DNA from: a virus
Strand: one strand, 5' to 3'
DNA length: 25,742 nt
Virus record (IMG/VR): IMGVR_UViG_3300009425_000082
Coordinates: 1-25,742 of that record
A model generated the notes under the pieces. It was not told where the DNA came from. It made no database searches and worked only from the letters and a program-made list of their open reading frames with translations. The position numbers and the translations under genes were made by a program. Positions 6,248-13,407 of the stretch are shown piece after piece (position 1 is the stretch's first letter; each line of letters opens with the position of its first letter).

Positions 6248-6383
6248 CTTTCAATACACCTGAATCATCATCTAGTGTACTATTTATATCCTTTTTTCCG
6301 AATATGAAATCCCAGTTATGGTCTATGTTTTGTTGATTTTCTCTACGTCTTCCACTTCCCTTACCACCATGCCAACCTTTCAT
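6180..6383 (-). CDS. small conserved phage protein, 67 residues, acidic tail
   Basis: The protein starts MKGWHGGKGSGRRREN and continues NWDFIFGKKD. I recall this glycine/arginine start followed by FIFGKK as a short conserved protein of T4-like marine phages, function unknown. Residues 49-61 are almost all Ser and Glu. The start overlaps the methyltransferase stop by ATGA. The last 68 bases are shared with the GIY-YIG-like gene in another frame, where the GAA-rich run is read as AAG and gives lysines. A late box lies inside the gene. Confidence 0.68.
   Translation of the reverse strand: MKGWHGGKGSGRRRENQQNIDHNWDFIFGKKDINSTLDDDSGVLKDGSSEESSEEEAEEETRGKEST
6281..6288 (-). promoter_or_regulatory. 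T4-type late promoter box inside a gene
   Basis: A perfect minus-strand TATAAATA lies within the 67-residue gene, 34 bases before the GIY-YIG-like start at 6247. It would allow late transcription of the GIY-YIG-like, membrane protein and cytidylyltransferase genes. Confidence 0.6.
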
Positions 6384-7039
6384 GCATTTCCTTTGTACAT
6401 ATAAAATGTCCAGAAGAGGCGATTTCGTTTCTCCACAACTGGATATTTACATGCTATCTCTTTGTTGTCGTATAGTTCCTTAGAGAACACTATCTGCTTT
6501 TCAAACAGTATCTCCCAGTCATCACCATACGTTTCGTTAAAGGCTTCATCTATCTTATCTCTGTCACTGAAACTCAGGACAGCAGAATAGAATTCACCAC
6601 CGGTATTGAGGTATTTCTTGGAGTCTTTGATAGCCGCAACTGTCAACTCCCATCCATTTTCTGGTGTAGGGACATTCTTAGGAAACCATGTAGTTATGTC
6701 TGCAATCTCTTTAGCACAACCACTGATATCACTAGCAATAATGTCGAATTTCTGATCTGTGAGGTTGGAGTATATGTCGCTTTGAAGGACTTGCATTTTA
6801 ACATCATTGGAAGTACAATTATCTTGCGCGTATTTCACATGACCATCATATATGTCCAATCCAATGCAACCATCTGCACCGTTTTTCATAAAGTGAATCC
6901 CTACTGCACCAACTCCGCACCCCAAATCCAATATAGTCTTCCCTACTGGATCAATGTTTTGAGCAAAGAGTTTTGTAACAGTATTTGGTTGAAAACATTC
7001 ATCATCTATAGCTAATTCCATGTCTAGGAATTTCAACAT
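6380..7039 (-). CDS. class I SAM-dependent methyltransferase
   Basis: The 219-residue protein has a Rossmann-type methyltransferase core. Motif I is TILDLGCGVGAVGI (residues 35-48), an acidic residue at the end of strand 2 is in GLDIYDG, and DVKMQVLQSD fits motif III. The position where DNA adenine and PrmC-type enzymes carry NPPY reads DIIASDISG, so a standard N6-adenine or glutamine methyltransferase is unlikely. The substrate could be protein, RNA or a small molecule. GAGAAGGGT before the ATG is a strong ribosome-binding site. It follows the nuclease gene after 17 bases and is coupled to the 67-residue gene. Confidence 0.85.
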   Translation of the reverse strand: MLKFLDMELAIDDECFQPNTVTKLFAQNIDPVGKTILDLGCGVGAVGIHFMKNGADGCIGLDIYDGHVKYAQDNCTSNDVKMQVLQSDIYSNLTDQKFDIIASDISGCAKEIADITTWFPKNVPTPENGWELTVAAIKDSKKYLNTGGEFYSAVLSFSDRDKIDEAFNETYGDDWEILFEKQIVFSKELYDNKEIACKYPVVEKRNRLFWTFYMYKGNA

Positions 7040-7056
7040 ACCCTTCTCACTTTATT

Positions 7057-7509
7057 TTATAAGCACCAACTAACTTTCTTGTCACCAAAGTATTCCCTGG
7101 CGTACCCATTTTCTAATAGCGCATACCGCAGACTAACTCCATCAACGATTACATCACCCAACACTCGACCACCGTATTTATCCCATGATTGAATAGCAAC
7201 TTCGATCTTTGTACCGGAAGCCAGCATGTCCTTGGTGAACTGAGATGCTTCTTCTCCCAATTTCTTTTCTACATCACAACTACCACGCCAGCTTTTCTCT
7301 GGGGTGTCTACGCCGAAAACTCGTATGCTCAGTTCTTGCTTGAGTGGTGCAGGTAGAAAGTTGGCTTCAAATGCAACAGTGTCACCGTCAATTACTCGGG
7401 TGATAGGAAAGTCATAGATTACCATCTCTTTCTCTTTGCCAACGGCAATAGCACTAAAGATAGCAAATAGAATTGCGGTGGTAAATATAAACGTCTTTTT
7501 TAAAGTCAT
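7057..7509 (-). CDS. exported staphylococcal-type (thermonuclease) nuclease
   Basis: The 150-residue SNase-family protein cleaves DNA and RNA using calcium. The first 23 residues (KKTFIFTTAILFAIFSAIA) form a signal peptide or membrane anchor. The core shows VIDGDTV (D41, D43), RVFGVDTPE (R63, D68, T69, E71) and WDKYGGRVLGDVIVDG (R115). These correspond to the calcium ligands and to Arg35, Glu43 and Arg87 of staphylococcal nuclease, so it should be active. Export implies action in the periplasm or outside the cell, for example on incoming DNA or debris. It has an AGAGAGA ribosome-binding site and a perfect late box at 7543-7550. Confidence 0.92.
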   Translation of the reverse strand: MTLKKTFIFTTAILFAIFSAIAVGKEKEMVIYDFPITRVIDGDTVAFEANFLPAPLKQELSIRVFGVDTPEKSWRGSCDVEKKLGEEASQFTKDMLASGTKIEVAIQSWDKYGGRVLGDVIVDGVSLRYALLENGYAREYFGDKKVSWCL

Positions 7510-7542
7510 TATCTCTCTTCTATATTGATTAGTAGGAACTCA

Positions 7543-7550
7543 TATTTATA
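7543..7550 (-). promoter_or_regulatory. T4-type late promoter box for the nuclease unit
   Basis: A perfect minus-strand TATAAATA lies in the 44-base gap after the nucleotidyltransferase-cupin gene. The expected leader is about 28 bases and includes AGAGAGA before the nuclease start. This separates late accessory genes from the nucleotide-metabolism run above. Confidence 0.7.
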
Positions 7551-7553
7551 CGA

Positions 7554-8351
7554 CTATTCGTCCCTCTGTATATCCTCTTCACTCGTATCAGACCCATACT
7601 GGATCTCTATGATGTGACATGGAGTTCGGTAAGGATTGCTTATTTGATGCCACTCGTTTGCTCTCACGGTGAATACATCATCCTCTCGGAGGTTGTGCAT
7701 GGTGTAATCTGTTCTCTTGCCTTTGCTATGCTTAACTGTGCATTGACCTTGACTAACGAACCAGATTTCACTACGCAAAAAATGCTTCTGATAACTGATA
7801 CATTTGTTAGGCTGAATCACCAATTCCTTGACTTTGATTCTGCTATCTTGGAGCAGAATTTTATATATACCCCAATCTCTGATGATATTATTGCCCTCTG
7901 ACCATTGAGCCAAGAGTTCACTACTGCTACTAGACTTTCCTCCACCAACACCATATCTAAACTTGATGTTGTCGGTGGAGATAGAGTTTTCTGGAGTAGT
8001 AGTTATGTCTCTGTCGCCACCATTAGCGAATATATACTCCACATTACCAGAGACTGGCATATTCATCACGCGAGATATCAGGTCAATAGCCGTATCGTCT
8101 GAATCATCAAATGATATAACATCATCTACACCTTCAGTAGCCATCAACATACACCAGCGATCATCAAAACACATGAATGCCCTGCCTTTCTTGCGAGTCA
8201 ACCACTCATCTGAATTTAGACCGACAATTAACCAGTCGCCCATGGCTCTAGCTTCTCGTATGTAATCTAAATGTCCAGGGTGTATTGGATCGAATCCACC
8301 AGAGATGATTACAACAGTCTTTTTAATTCCAGTCTTCTCTTTCTGCATCAT
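7554..8351 (-). CDS. nucleotidyltransferase-cupin fusion protein
   Basis: The protein is 265 residues from ATG at 8351, which has GAGG 6 bases upstream; GTG at 8375 is a weaker start. The N-terminal domain is a cytidylyltransferase/HldE-C-like nucleotidyltransferase: SGGFDPIHPGHLDYI holds the HxGH motif, followed by GLNSDEWLTRKKG, IFANGGDRD and GGGKSSSSSELL. From about residue 160 a mannose-6-phosphate isomerase type cupin follows: QPNKCISYQKHF, EIWFVSQGQ, then VRANEWHQISNP. Family knowledge suggests activation of a phosphorylated sugar or polyol in the first domain and isomerisation or sugar binding in the second. The substrate is unknown. It overlaps the zinc-ribbon gene by 29 bases and closes the nucleotide-metabolism run. 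Confidence 0.87.
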   Translation of the reverse strand: MMQKEKTGIKKTVVIISGGFDPIHPGHLDYIREARAMGDWLIVGLNSDEWLTRKKGRAFMCFDDRWCMLMATEGVDDVISFDDSDDTAIDLISRVMNMPVSGNVEYIFANGGDRDITTTPENSISTDNIKFRYGVGGGKSSSSSELLAQWSEGNNIIRDWGIYKILLQDSRIKVKELVIQPNKCISYQKHFLRSEIWFVSQGQCTVKHSKGKRTDYTMHNLREDDVFTVRANEWHQISNPYRTPCHIIEIQYGSDTSEEDIQRDE

Positions 8352-8517
8352 CAGCTTCCTCTTGTTCCCAGTCACTGAGTGGCATAGCTAACTCAATTTC
8401 TAGTTCACTGCCACAAAATACGCAATAGCTTTCACTGTAATGAGTTTCTGGCATATCATGTGCCATTCTAAAGGTTGACTCACATGATACACATTCAATT
8501 CTAATTGGTCTTGGCAT
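8323..8517 (-). CDS. small zinc-ribbon protein
   Basis: The 64-residue protein has two CxxC pairs (C9/C12 in ECVSCES and C32/C35 in YCVFCGS), a probable zinc ribbon. The C-terminal third is very acidic (DWEQEEADDAEREDWN). It overlaps the dCMP deaminase end by 17 bases and the nucleotidyltransferase start by 29, so it is translated as part of this run. Small zinc ribbons of phages often contact nucleic acid or polymerase, but that is not shown here. Confidence 0.8.
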   Translation of the reverse strand: MPRPIRIECVSCESTFRMAHDMPETHYSESYCVFCGSELEIELAMPLSDWEQEEADDAEREDWN

Positions 8518-8962
8518 ATAACTTTATTCCTGCCTCTTTTAAAAATAAGTGTCCACTTCCCTTGGAAGCATGATAATCGTTTATATAATATACTTCTTTT
8601 ATCCCTGCTTGATACACTAGTTTAGCGCATTCTATGCAAGGCAAATGTGTTACGAATAATACAGAGCCAACACTTGAGTCGGTTGATTGAACTAACTTCA
8701 TCAGTGCATTTGCTTCCGCATGTATGACTTCTGGCTTGGTTGTAAGTTTTCTGCCATAACCCGTGTTGCCAAACTTTGTTTCTTCTTCACACTCGTTATC
8801 CCAGCCAGCTGGTGTGCCATTGTATCCAATAGATAGTATTCTATTATCTTTTACAATGACACATCCAACTTGTAGCTTCTTGGCAGATGACAACTTAGCA
8901 GTCATATCGGCTATAGAGAAGAAATAGTCAGCAAACTTTGGTTTAATACTGCCTATTCCCAA
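8501..8962 (-). CDS. cd: dCMP deaminase
   Basis: The 153-residue protein belongs to the cytidine/deoxycytidylate deaminase zinc family, which converts dCMP to dUMP and so feeds ThyX. Zinc site and catalytic Glu: HAEANAL (H81, E83) and PCIECAK (C109, C112). The N-terminal part (KPKFADYFFSIADMTAKLS, then QVGCVIVKDNRI and GYNGTPAG) matches phage dCMP deaminases. The start appears to be TTG at 8962, inside the last codons of nrdB, with GGGG 6 bases upstream. No in-frame ATG occurs before residue 20. The overlap with nrdB is 10 bases, so translation is coupled. Confidence 0.92.
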   Translation of the reverse strand: MGIGSIKPKFADYFFSIADMTAKLSSAKKLQVGCVIVKDNRILSIGYNGTPAGWDNECEEETKFGNTGYGRKLTTKPEVIHAEANALMKLVQSTDSSVGSVLFVTHLPCIECAKLVYQAGIKEVYYINDYHASKGSGHLFLKEAGIKLYAKTN

Positions 8963-9936
8963 ACATCACCCCAATCTCCAGACAGCGCGCCTCGAGCATA
9001 GTCAGTACTTCTATTCTCAAAGAAGTTTGTGTGTGTTGGTGCATTCACCATCTCTTCTACCCATAACAAAGGATTCTTCTTAATTTTGAATATACCCTTC
9101 AACCCAAGACTAATCAATCTGCGGTCAGCAATGTATCTAATGTACTTCTTAACGTCTTCACTGGTCAAGTCTTCCATTGGACCCATTGAAAAAGCTAGGT
9201 CGATGAACTTATCTTCAAGTTCTACCATTTTCTCTGCTATTGTATATATGCGGTTCTTGAGATCATCATTCCAAATCTCTAGATTCTCTTCAATATACTC
9301 ACGGAACAATCTAATCATAGACTCGGCATGCATTGTCTCATCAACAATTGACCAAGTAACAATCTGCCCCATGCCCTTCATCTTACCATGTCGTGGGAAG
9401 TTCAGTAGCATAATGAATGAGGAGAACAACTGCATTCCTTCAGTAAACGCGGAGAACGCGGCTATGTTCGTTGCCAACGTCTTCTTGTCTACATTAGCAT
9501 TAGACATATCCATGAAATATTCATGCTTGTCTTTCATAGCTTCATACTCTAGAAACTCATTGTACGTTGACTCAGGCATACCAAGAGTCTCAATGAGGTG
9601 AGAGTAAGCCGCAACATGCAATGCTTCCCTAGCCGCAAATCCCATCAGCATCATACGAACTTCTGGCTGAGGAAAGTGTGGTAGGTAATTGTTAACATAC
9701 CCACCTGCTACATCAATATCTCCCTGCGTAAAGAATCGAAAGATGTTGGTCAAGAATGCTTTCTCCGCATCGGTACAGCGGTCACTCCAATCTTTGACAT
9801 CTTCGTTCATGGGTACTTCGGTGTGTAACCAGTGGCTTTGCTCATGTGCGAGCCATGCGTTATATGCCCATGGATAATTAAACGGCTTAAAGCAATCTCT
9901 TTCGTCTTGTAGAGTCAGTTTCTTTTTCGGTGACAT
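8953..9936 (-). CDS. nrdB: ribonucleotide reductase class I small subunit
   Basis: The 327-residue subunit generates the tyrosyl radical used by NrdA. The di-iron site can be followed: D73 (QGDIDVAGGY), E104 and H107 in REALHVAAY, E166 in FTEGMQLF, E200 and H203 in DETMHAE. The radical tyrosine is Y111, four residues after H107, so this is a tyrosyl-radical type and not a Phe-bearing Ic type. The C-terminal acidic, tryptophan-containing tail (GDWGDVWE) is the usual docking peptide for NrdA. It follows the glutaredoxin gene by 3 bases and overlaps the dCMP deaminase gene. Confidence 0.95.
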   Translation of the reverse strand: MSPKKKLTLQDERDCFKPFNYPWAYNAWLAHEQSHWLHTEVPMNEDVKDWSDRCTDAEKAFLTNIFRFFTQGDIDVAGGYVNNYLPHFPQPEVRMMLMGFAAREALHVAAYSHLIETLGMPESTYNEFLEYEAMKDKHEYFMDMSNANVDKKTLATNIAAFSAFTEGMQLFSSFIMLLNFPRHGKMKGMGQIVTWSIVDETMHAESMIRLFREYIEENLEIWNDDLKNRIYTIAEKMVELEDKFIDLAFSMGPMEDLTSEDVKKYIRYIADRRLISLGLKGIFKIKKNPLLWVEEMVNAPTHTNFFENRSTDYARGALSGDWGDVWE

Positions 9937-9939
9937 TTA

Positions 9940-10155
9940 TTAAGCGACCTTAAAATAGTTATTCCATTCGGAAGATGATGATAAAGCTACCAAATCTTGA
10001 TAGCCACCTATATTTGCACCGTCTACGATGATCTGTGGAACTGTACCAGTGTCTTGAGTTTCTTCCGTGAACTCTATCTCCATACCTACCAAGAATGATT
10101 TTGCATCATCACAAAATTGACAATCACTTCTCGATTTAATTACTACTTCAGTCAC
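9940..10155 (-). CDS. glutaredoxin-like redox protein
   Basis: The protein has 71 residues from a GTG at 10155. This start has GGGAG 7 bases upstream and overlaps the previous stop by one base (TAGTG). An ATG at 10200 would add 15 residues inside the upstream gene and has less support. The active-site pair is CQFC in KSRSDCQFCDDAK, and the TVPQIIVDG cis-proline segment followed by GGYQDLVAL is typical of glutaredoxins. It probably re-reduces the C-terminal cysteines of NrdA during turnover, as its place between nrdA and nrdB implies. Confidence 0.9.
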   Translation of the reverse strand: MTEVVIKSRSDCQFCDDAKSFLVGMEIEFTEETQDTGTVPQIIVDGANIGGYQDLVALSSSSEWNNYFKVA

Positions 10156-10784
10156 TAGTTTTCTCCCGTATCGATTTTTTTTATTTGGTTGAATCCCCAT
10201 TCACGCTCTTTGCACCACCAACAGTTATTACATCTTCCTCTGTTCTGTTCAGTGCAACTATGCGTTATGGGCATTATTATATTAGCGATTCCAATCTGAA
10301 ATGCTAACTCTATGGTCTGTGCCTTTGTCCAAGTGGCGAAAGGATGACCAACGTACTGCTTGTGTTCTTCTGGTGTTTCGTATCTATCATTTGGTAATGG
10401 GAAATCAGGCAACATCTCTTGCATGTTTGGTGGATACGCATTCTTAGCATTAAGTAAGTATTCTGCTTTCCCTGTCTCCAATATTTCCCATGCACCAGAT
10501 GTCACATAATCAGAAGGATTCTCGCTGTCTATTTTACCAACGATAGTCGTTTTCACTGGTGATATTCTCAGCCATCTGTTGACTGACTCTAGCACTAAGT
10601 TTGCATAATGTTCAGCCCCGTCTATCTTGGGTACTGTGAACGGAACACATTCTTGCCCACGTTCAATGCATATTCTCTTAGCCATACACCATAAGACTGC
10701 GCTATCCCATCCACCAGAGACAAGTACACCTATCTTTTTGTCTCTGGGAATGTATCTGCTTACAGAAAAGACACCACTCACCAT
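10155..10784 (-). CDS. PP-loop ATPase, QueC-like
   Basis: The protein has 209 residues from the ATG at 10784, which shares one base with the nrdA stop (TGATG). It carries the pyrophosphatase loop SGGWDS (23-28) of the adenine-nucleotide alpha-hydrolase fold. Its C-terminal cysteine set, C177-x7-C185-x2-C188-x2-C191 in SCTEQNRGRCNNCWWCKERE, mirrors the zinc site of QueC, which makes preQ0 from carboxydeazaguanine. The middle part lacks the FVPGRN-like segment I expect in QueC. The chemistry could therefore be preQ0 synthesis or another ATP-dependent amidation or thiolation. No FolE, QueD or QueE partner is in the window. It sits inside the ribonucleotide reductase operon. Confidence 0.75.
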   Translation of the reverse strand: MVSGVFSVSRYIPRDKKIGVLVSGGWDSAVLWCMAKRICIERGQECVPFTVPKIDGAEHYANLVLESVNRWLRISPVKTTIVGKIDSENPSDYVTSGAWEILETGKAEYLLNAKNAYPPNMQEMLPDFPLPNDRYETPEEHKQYVGHPFATWTKAQTIELAFQIGIANIIMPITHSCTEQNRGRCNNCWWCKEREWGFNQIKKIDTGEN

Positions 10785-12583
10785 CACCCTTCACACGCCA
10801 AACATTCATCGTCATTAACAAGTGCTGTCATATCTAACTCTTTGATAATCTGGCGCTCTATTCTATTGGAAACCTTATCTGCTTTACCCAGTTTCTCTGA
10901 GCGACAGTAGTATAATGTCTTCAGACCTTGCTTCCATGCTAGGTAATGTGCCGCATGTAAATACTTGATATTAACATCTGGACGGAAGAACAGATTGAGC
11001 GACTGTGCTTGATCTATGAACTTCTGCCTATCTGCGGCGTGTTCTATAACCCATCGCATGTCAATTTCCATTGCTGTCTTAAAGATAAGTTTCTCATAAT
11101 CTTCAAGGCATTTCAAGTGCTGAACTGACCCATCGTTTGCAATTATTGACGACCAAATCTCATCATAATCGAGTTTCGGATCACTCTCAATTTTACTCTT
11201 GAGAAGGACATCCAAATGCTTATTTTTGTTGAGATACGCACCGCTAAGTGTGTCTTGACGATATGCGTTTGCACGATATGGCTCAATGGAAGGGCTAGTG
11301 TTGCCCATAATGATACTGCTACTTGCGTTAGGAGCAATAGCCATAACATGACTAAACCGTCTTCCCGTCCCACGTGCATCGATTGCCTCGCCTCGCTCTT
11401 TACCAAGTCCCAAGTTTGCTTCATCTAGTTTGCTCCTTATCAGCCTAAACATTCTCATGTTTGTGCCTTTAGCTATAGCGCCCTCAAATGGAATTCCCTT
11501 TTTCTGTAAATATGCGTGGTAACCGAGGGCTCCGATACCAATACTTCTTTCTTGTGTTGCTGAGAATTTAGCCCGACTAACTGAATCGGGTGCGTTATCA
11601 ATAAAGTATTGTAACACATTATCTAGCATCTCTGCAACATCTTTTAAGAAATTATTATCCTTTGACCATGCATCATAGTACTCTAAGTTAACAGAGGACA
11701 GACAACATACAGCAGTTCGGTCTTTGCTAGTAGGTAGTATTATTTCTGAGCATAAATTGGATTGGTGTATCTTCAGCCCTAAATCTTTCTGAAACTGCGG
11801 CAGTCCACGGTTGCTCGTGTCAATGAAATGCATGTAAGGCTCTCCAGTCTCCATTCGCATTTCTAGTATCTTCTGCCACAACTCTTTAGCGGAAACAGTC
11901 TCCTTGATCTCTCCAGTGTGTGGATCACATAGGTTCCAACCATCATCCACAGTGGGATCTACCATACATCGCTCAATAATCTCCATAAAACGATCTGGGA
12001 TATTCACACCGTGATGTAGATTTAGGCACCGCATGTTCTGATCGCCAGTCGGCTTCCGCATGTCGAGGAACATAGTAATGTCTGGATGTGAGATATCTAA
12101 ATATGCCGCGTATGATCCACGTCTGGTTCTACCTTGACGGTAAGCAAGTGATGAACTGTCGTAGGTTTTGAGATGAGGCATAACACCAACAGACTTATCA
12201 TCAGTGGAGCGGATCCCAAAACCAATACCGACACCACCACCAAGCATAGATAGCCAATTTGTTTCAGATAAGTTTTCAACTAATCCCTCCGCGGTGTCGT
12301 TAATGTAATTTAGAAAACATGAAATTGGCATGCCGCGCTTACTTCGACCATAAGAAAGAATGGGAGTAGAGTAAGACAACCAATGTTTACTGGAGTAGTC
12401 ATATAGACGTTGGGAATGCTCTGGATTAGATCCAAATGCATGACTAACGTGTGCGAATCTTTCTTGTGGTGAAGTCTCATCATCACGCATGTATGATTCT
12501 GAGAGTCGCTGTAGACCTAACTTATCAAATAATTCATCCCTTGAGAGGTCAATCTGTAACCCCAAGTATTCTTTCTTCGCCAT
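10784..12583 (-). CDS. nrdA: ribonucleotide reductase class I large subunit
   Basis: The 599-residue subunit reduces ribonucleotides to deoxyribonucleotides. Key residues are present: C89 (ISCFLNY) and C293 (AVCCLSS) for the redox pair, N276-C278-E280 in NLCSE for the active site, Y558-Y559 (LKTLYYCRS) for the radical path, and C594/C597 (ECLACEG) as the C-terminal shuttle pair. E. coli NrdA has 761 residues and T4 NrdA about 750. The missing part is N-terminal, and no ATP-cone is seen, so overall activity inhibition by dATP is probably absent; specificity control may remain. Its ATG overlaps the upstream TAA (TAATG). Confidence 0.96.
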   Translation of the reverse strand: MAKKEYLGLQIDLSRDELFDKLGLQRLSESYMRDDETSPQERFAHVSHAFGSNPEHSQRLYDYSSKHWLSYSTPILSYGRSKRGMPISCFLNYINDTAEGLVENLSETNWLSMLGGGVGIGFGIRSTDDKSVGVMPHLKTYDSSSLAYRQGRTRRGSYAAYLDISHPDITMFLDMRKPTGDQNMRCLNLHHGVNIPDRFMEIIERCMVDPTVDDGWNLCDPHTGEIKETVSAKELWQKILEMRMETGEPYMHFIDTSNRGLPQFQKDLGLKIHQSNLCSEIILPTSKDRTAVCCLSSVNLEYYDAWSKDNNFLKDVAEMLDNVLQYFIDNAPDSVSRAKFSATQERSIGIGALGYHAYLQKKGIPFEGAIAKGTNMRMFRLIRSKLDEANLGLGKERGEAIDARGTGRRFSHVMAIAPNASSSIIMGNTSPSIEPYRANAYRQDTLSGAYLNKNKHLDVLLKSKIESDPKLDYDEIWSSIIANDGSVQHLKCLEDYEKLIFKTAMEIDMRWVIEHAADRQKFIDQAQSLNLFFRPDVNIKYLHAAHYLAWKQGLKTLYYCRSEKLGKADKVSNRIERQIIKELDMTALVNDDECLACEG

Positions 12584-13407
12584 TATTTACTAACCCCAAT
12601 AATCTGTTTAAATTCCTGCATGACTGCCTCATGGAAATGCTTGCCTGGATGCATCAAGTCTCTTCCCACACATTTTGGTTCGTGTTTATACTTATCATAT
12701 GTAGAATTGCCAATTCTATTTCTGGCGGCAGTGTCCACGACATGTAGAGTTACATCGTGCATATCACACCACGCTTTAATGGCTAACATGTTTTTCTGTC
12801 TGGAAATGTATCTCTCGTTCCTATTGGCTACTAAATCTATTCGCCAGTCTTCTAGTGACCAATGTCCAATGGAACAGCTTTCATTGCCTAGGAAGATTTC
12901 CCTAGCTAGTCCACTGCTCTCAAATAAAAGAACGGTCTTTGATTTCAACACCGGCAGCCAATAGTACAATATTCTGAACGCTTGGTCTAATCCTGAAATC
13001 GGTCTACTCAAATTAAATATCTTGGTGTTAATCTCGGCTTCAAGGAGACTCGGCCATGTCATCTCTCTAGGTAACCCTGTACCAAAGGTGAAACACTCAC
13101 CAATGGTTATGATTGAATTCTCATCAGGGCAATCAAATTCTTTATCTCTGAACCCATGTGAGTTTAAATCATATGTTACTGAGGTATCGTCCCATCCATA
13201 CAAATCTAATTTATCTTGTGATTTTCTTTGATTCTTTTCGTATTGCTCTTCGCTGTCAGTTGAGATCCAATTAAGTACACATGGATACGGCACATCATCG
13301 TGTATCTCAGAGTACTTAATTCTATCATGGACAGCGGCTACGACTTCAGGTTCATCTTCCGATGTACCCCAGACCTTCATAAACGCATCGTAGCGAGACT
13401 TACGCAT
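12583..13407 (-). CDS. SGNH-hydrolase-like protein with Cys at the nucleophile position
   Basis: The 274-residue protein has the layout of an SGNH/GDSL hydrolase in its second two thirds. Block I reads IGECFTFGTGLP (residues 102-113), NLSRPISGLDQA fits block II, and DLMHPG gives the D250-x-x-H253 pair. In block I the usual GDSFTFG is GECFTFG: the Asp is Glu and the nucleophilic Ser is Cys105. The protein might be a thiol esterase or acyltransferase, or a non-catalytic binder. It lies between thyX and nrdA, linked to both by TAATG overlaps, so it is expressed with DNA-precursor enzymes although its family usually acts on esters, lipids or glycans. Substrate unknown. Confidence 0.72.
   Translation of the reverse strand: MRKSRYDAFMKVWGTSEDEPEVVAAVHDRIKYSEIHDDVPYPCVLNWISTDSEEQYEKNQRKSQDKLDLYGWDDTSVTYDLNSHGFRDKEFDCPDENSIITIGECFTFGTGLPREMTWPSLLEAEINTKIFNLSRPISGLDQAFRILYYWLPVLKSKTVLLFESSGLAREIFLGNESCSIGHWSLEDWRIDLVANRNERYISRQKNMLAIKAWCDMHDVTLHVVDTAARNRIGNSTYDKYKHEPKCVGRDLMHPGKHFHEAVMQEFKQIIGVSK

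Noticed and set aside
7019-7070. TATAAAATA near 7065 as another late promoter for the methyltransferase
   Set aside because: It departs from TATAAATA by an extra A and lies in the end of the nuclease gene; the methyltransferase can be read from the box at 7543-7550.
9029-9601. Plus-strand open frame of 190 residues opposite nrdB
   Set aside because: nrdB is certain by its metal and radical residues, and the opposite frame has no recognisable motif or start signals.
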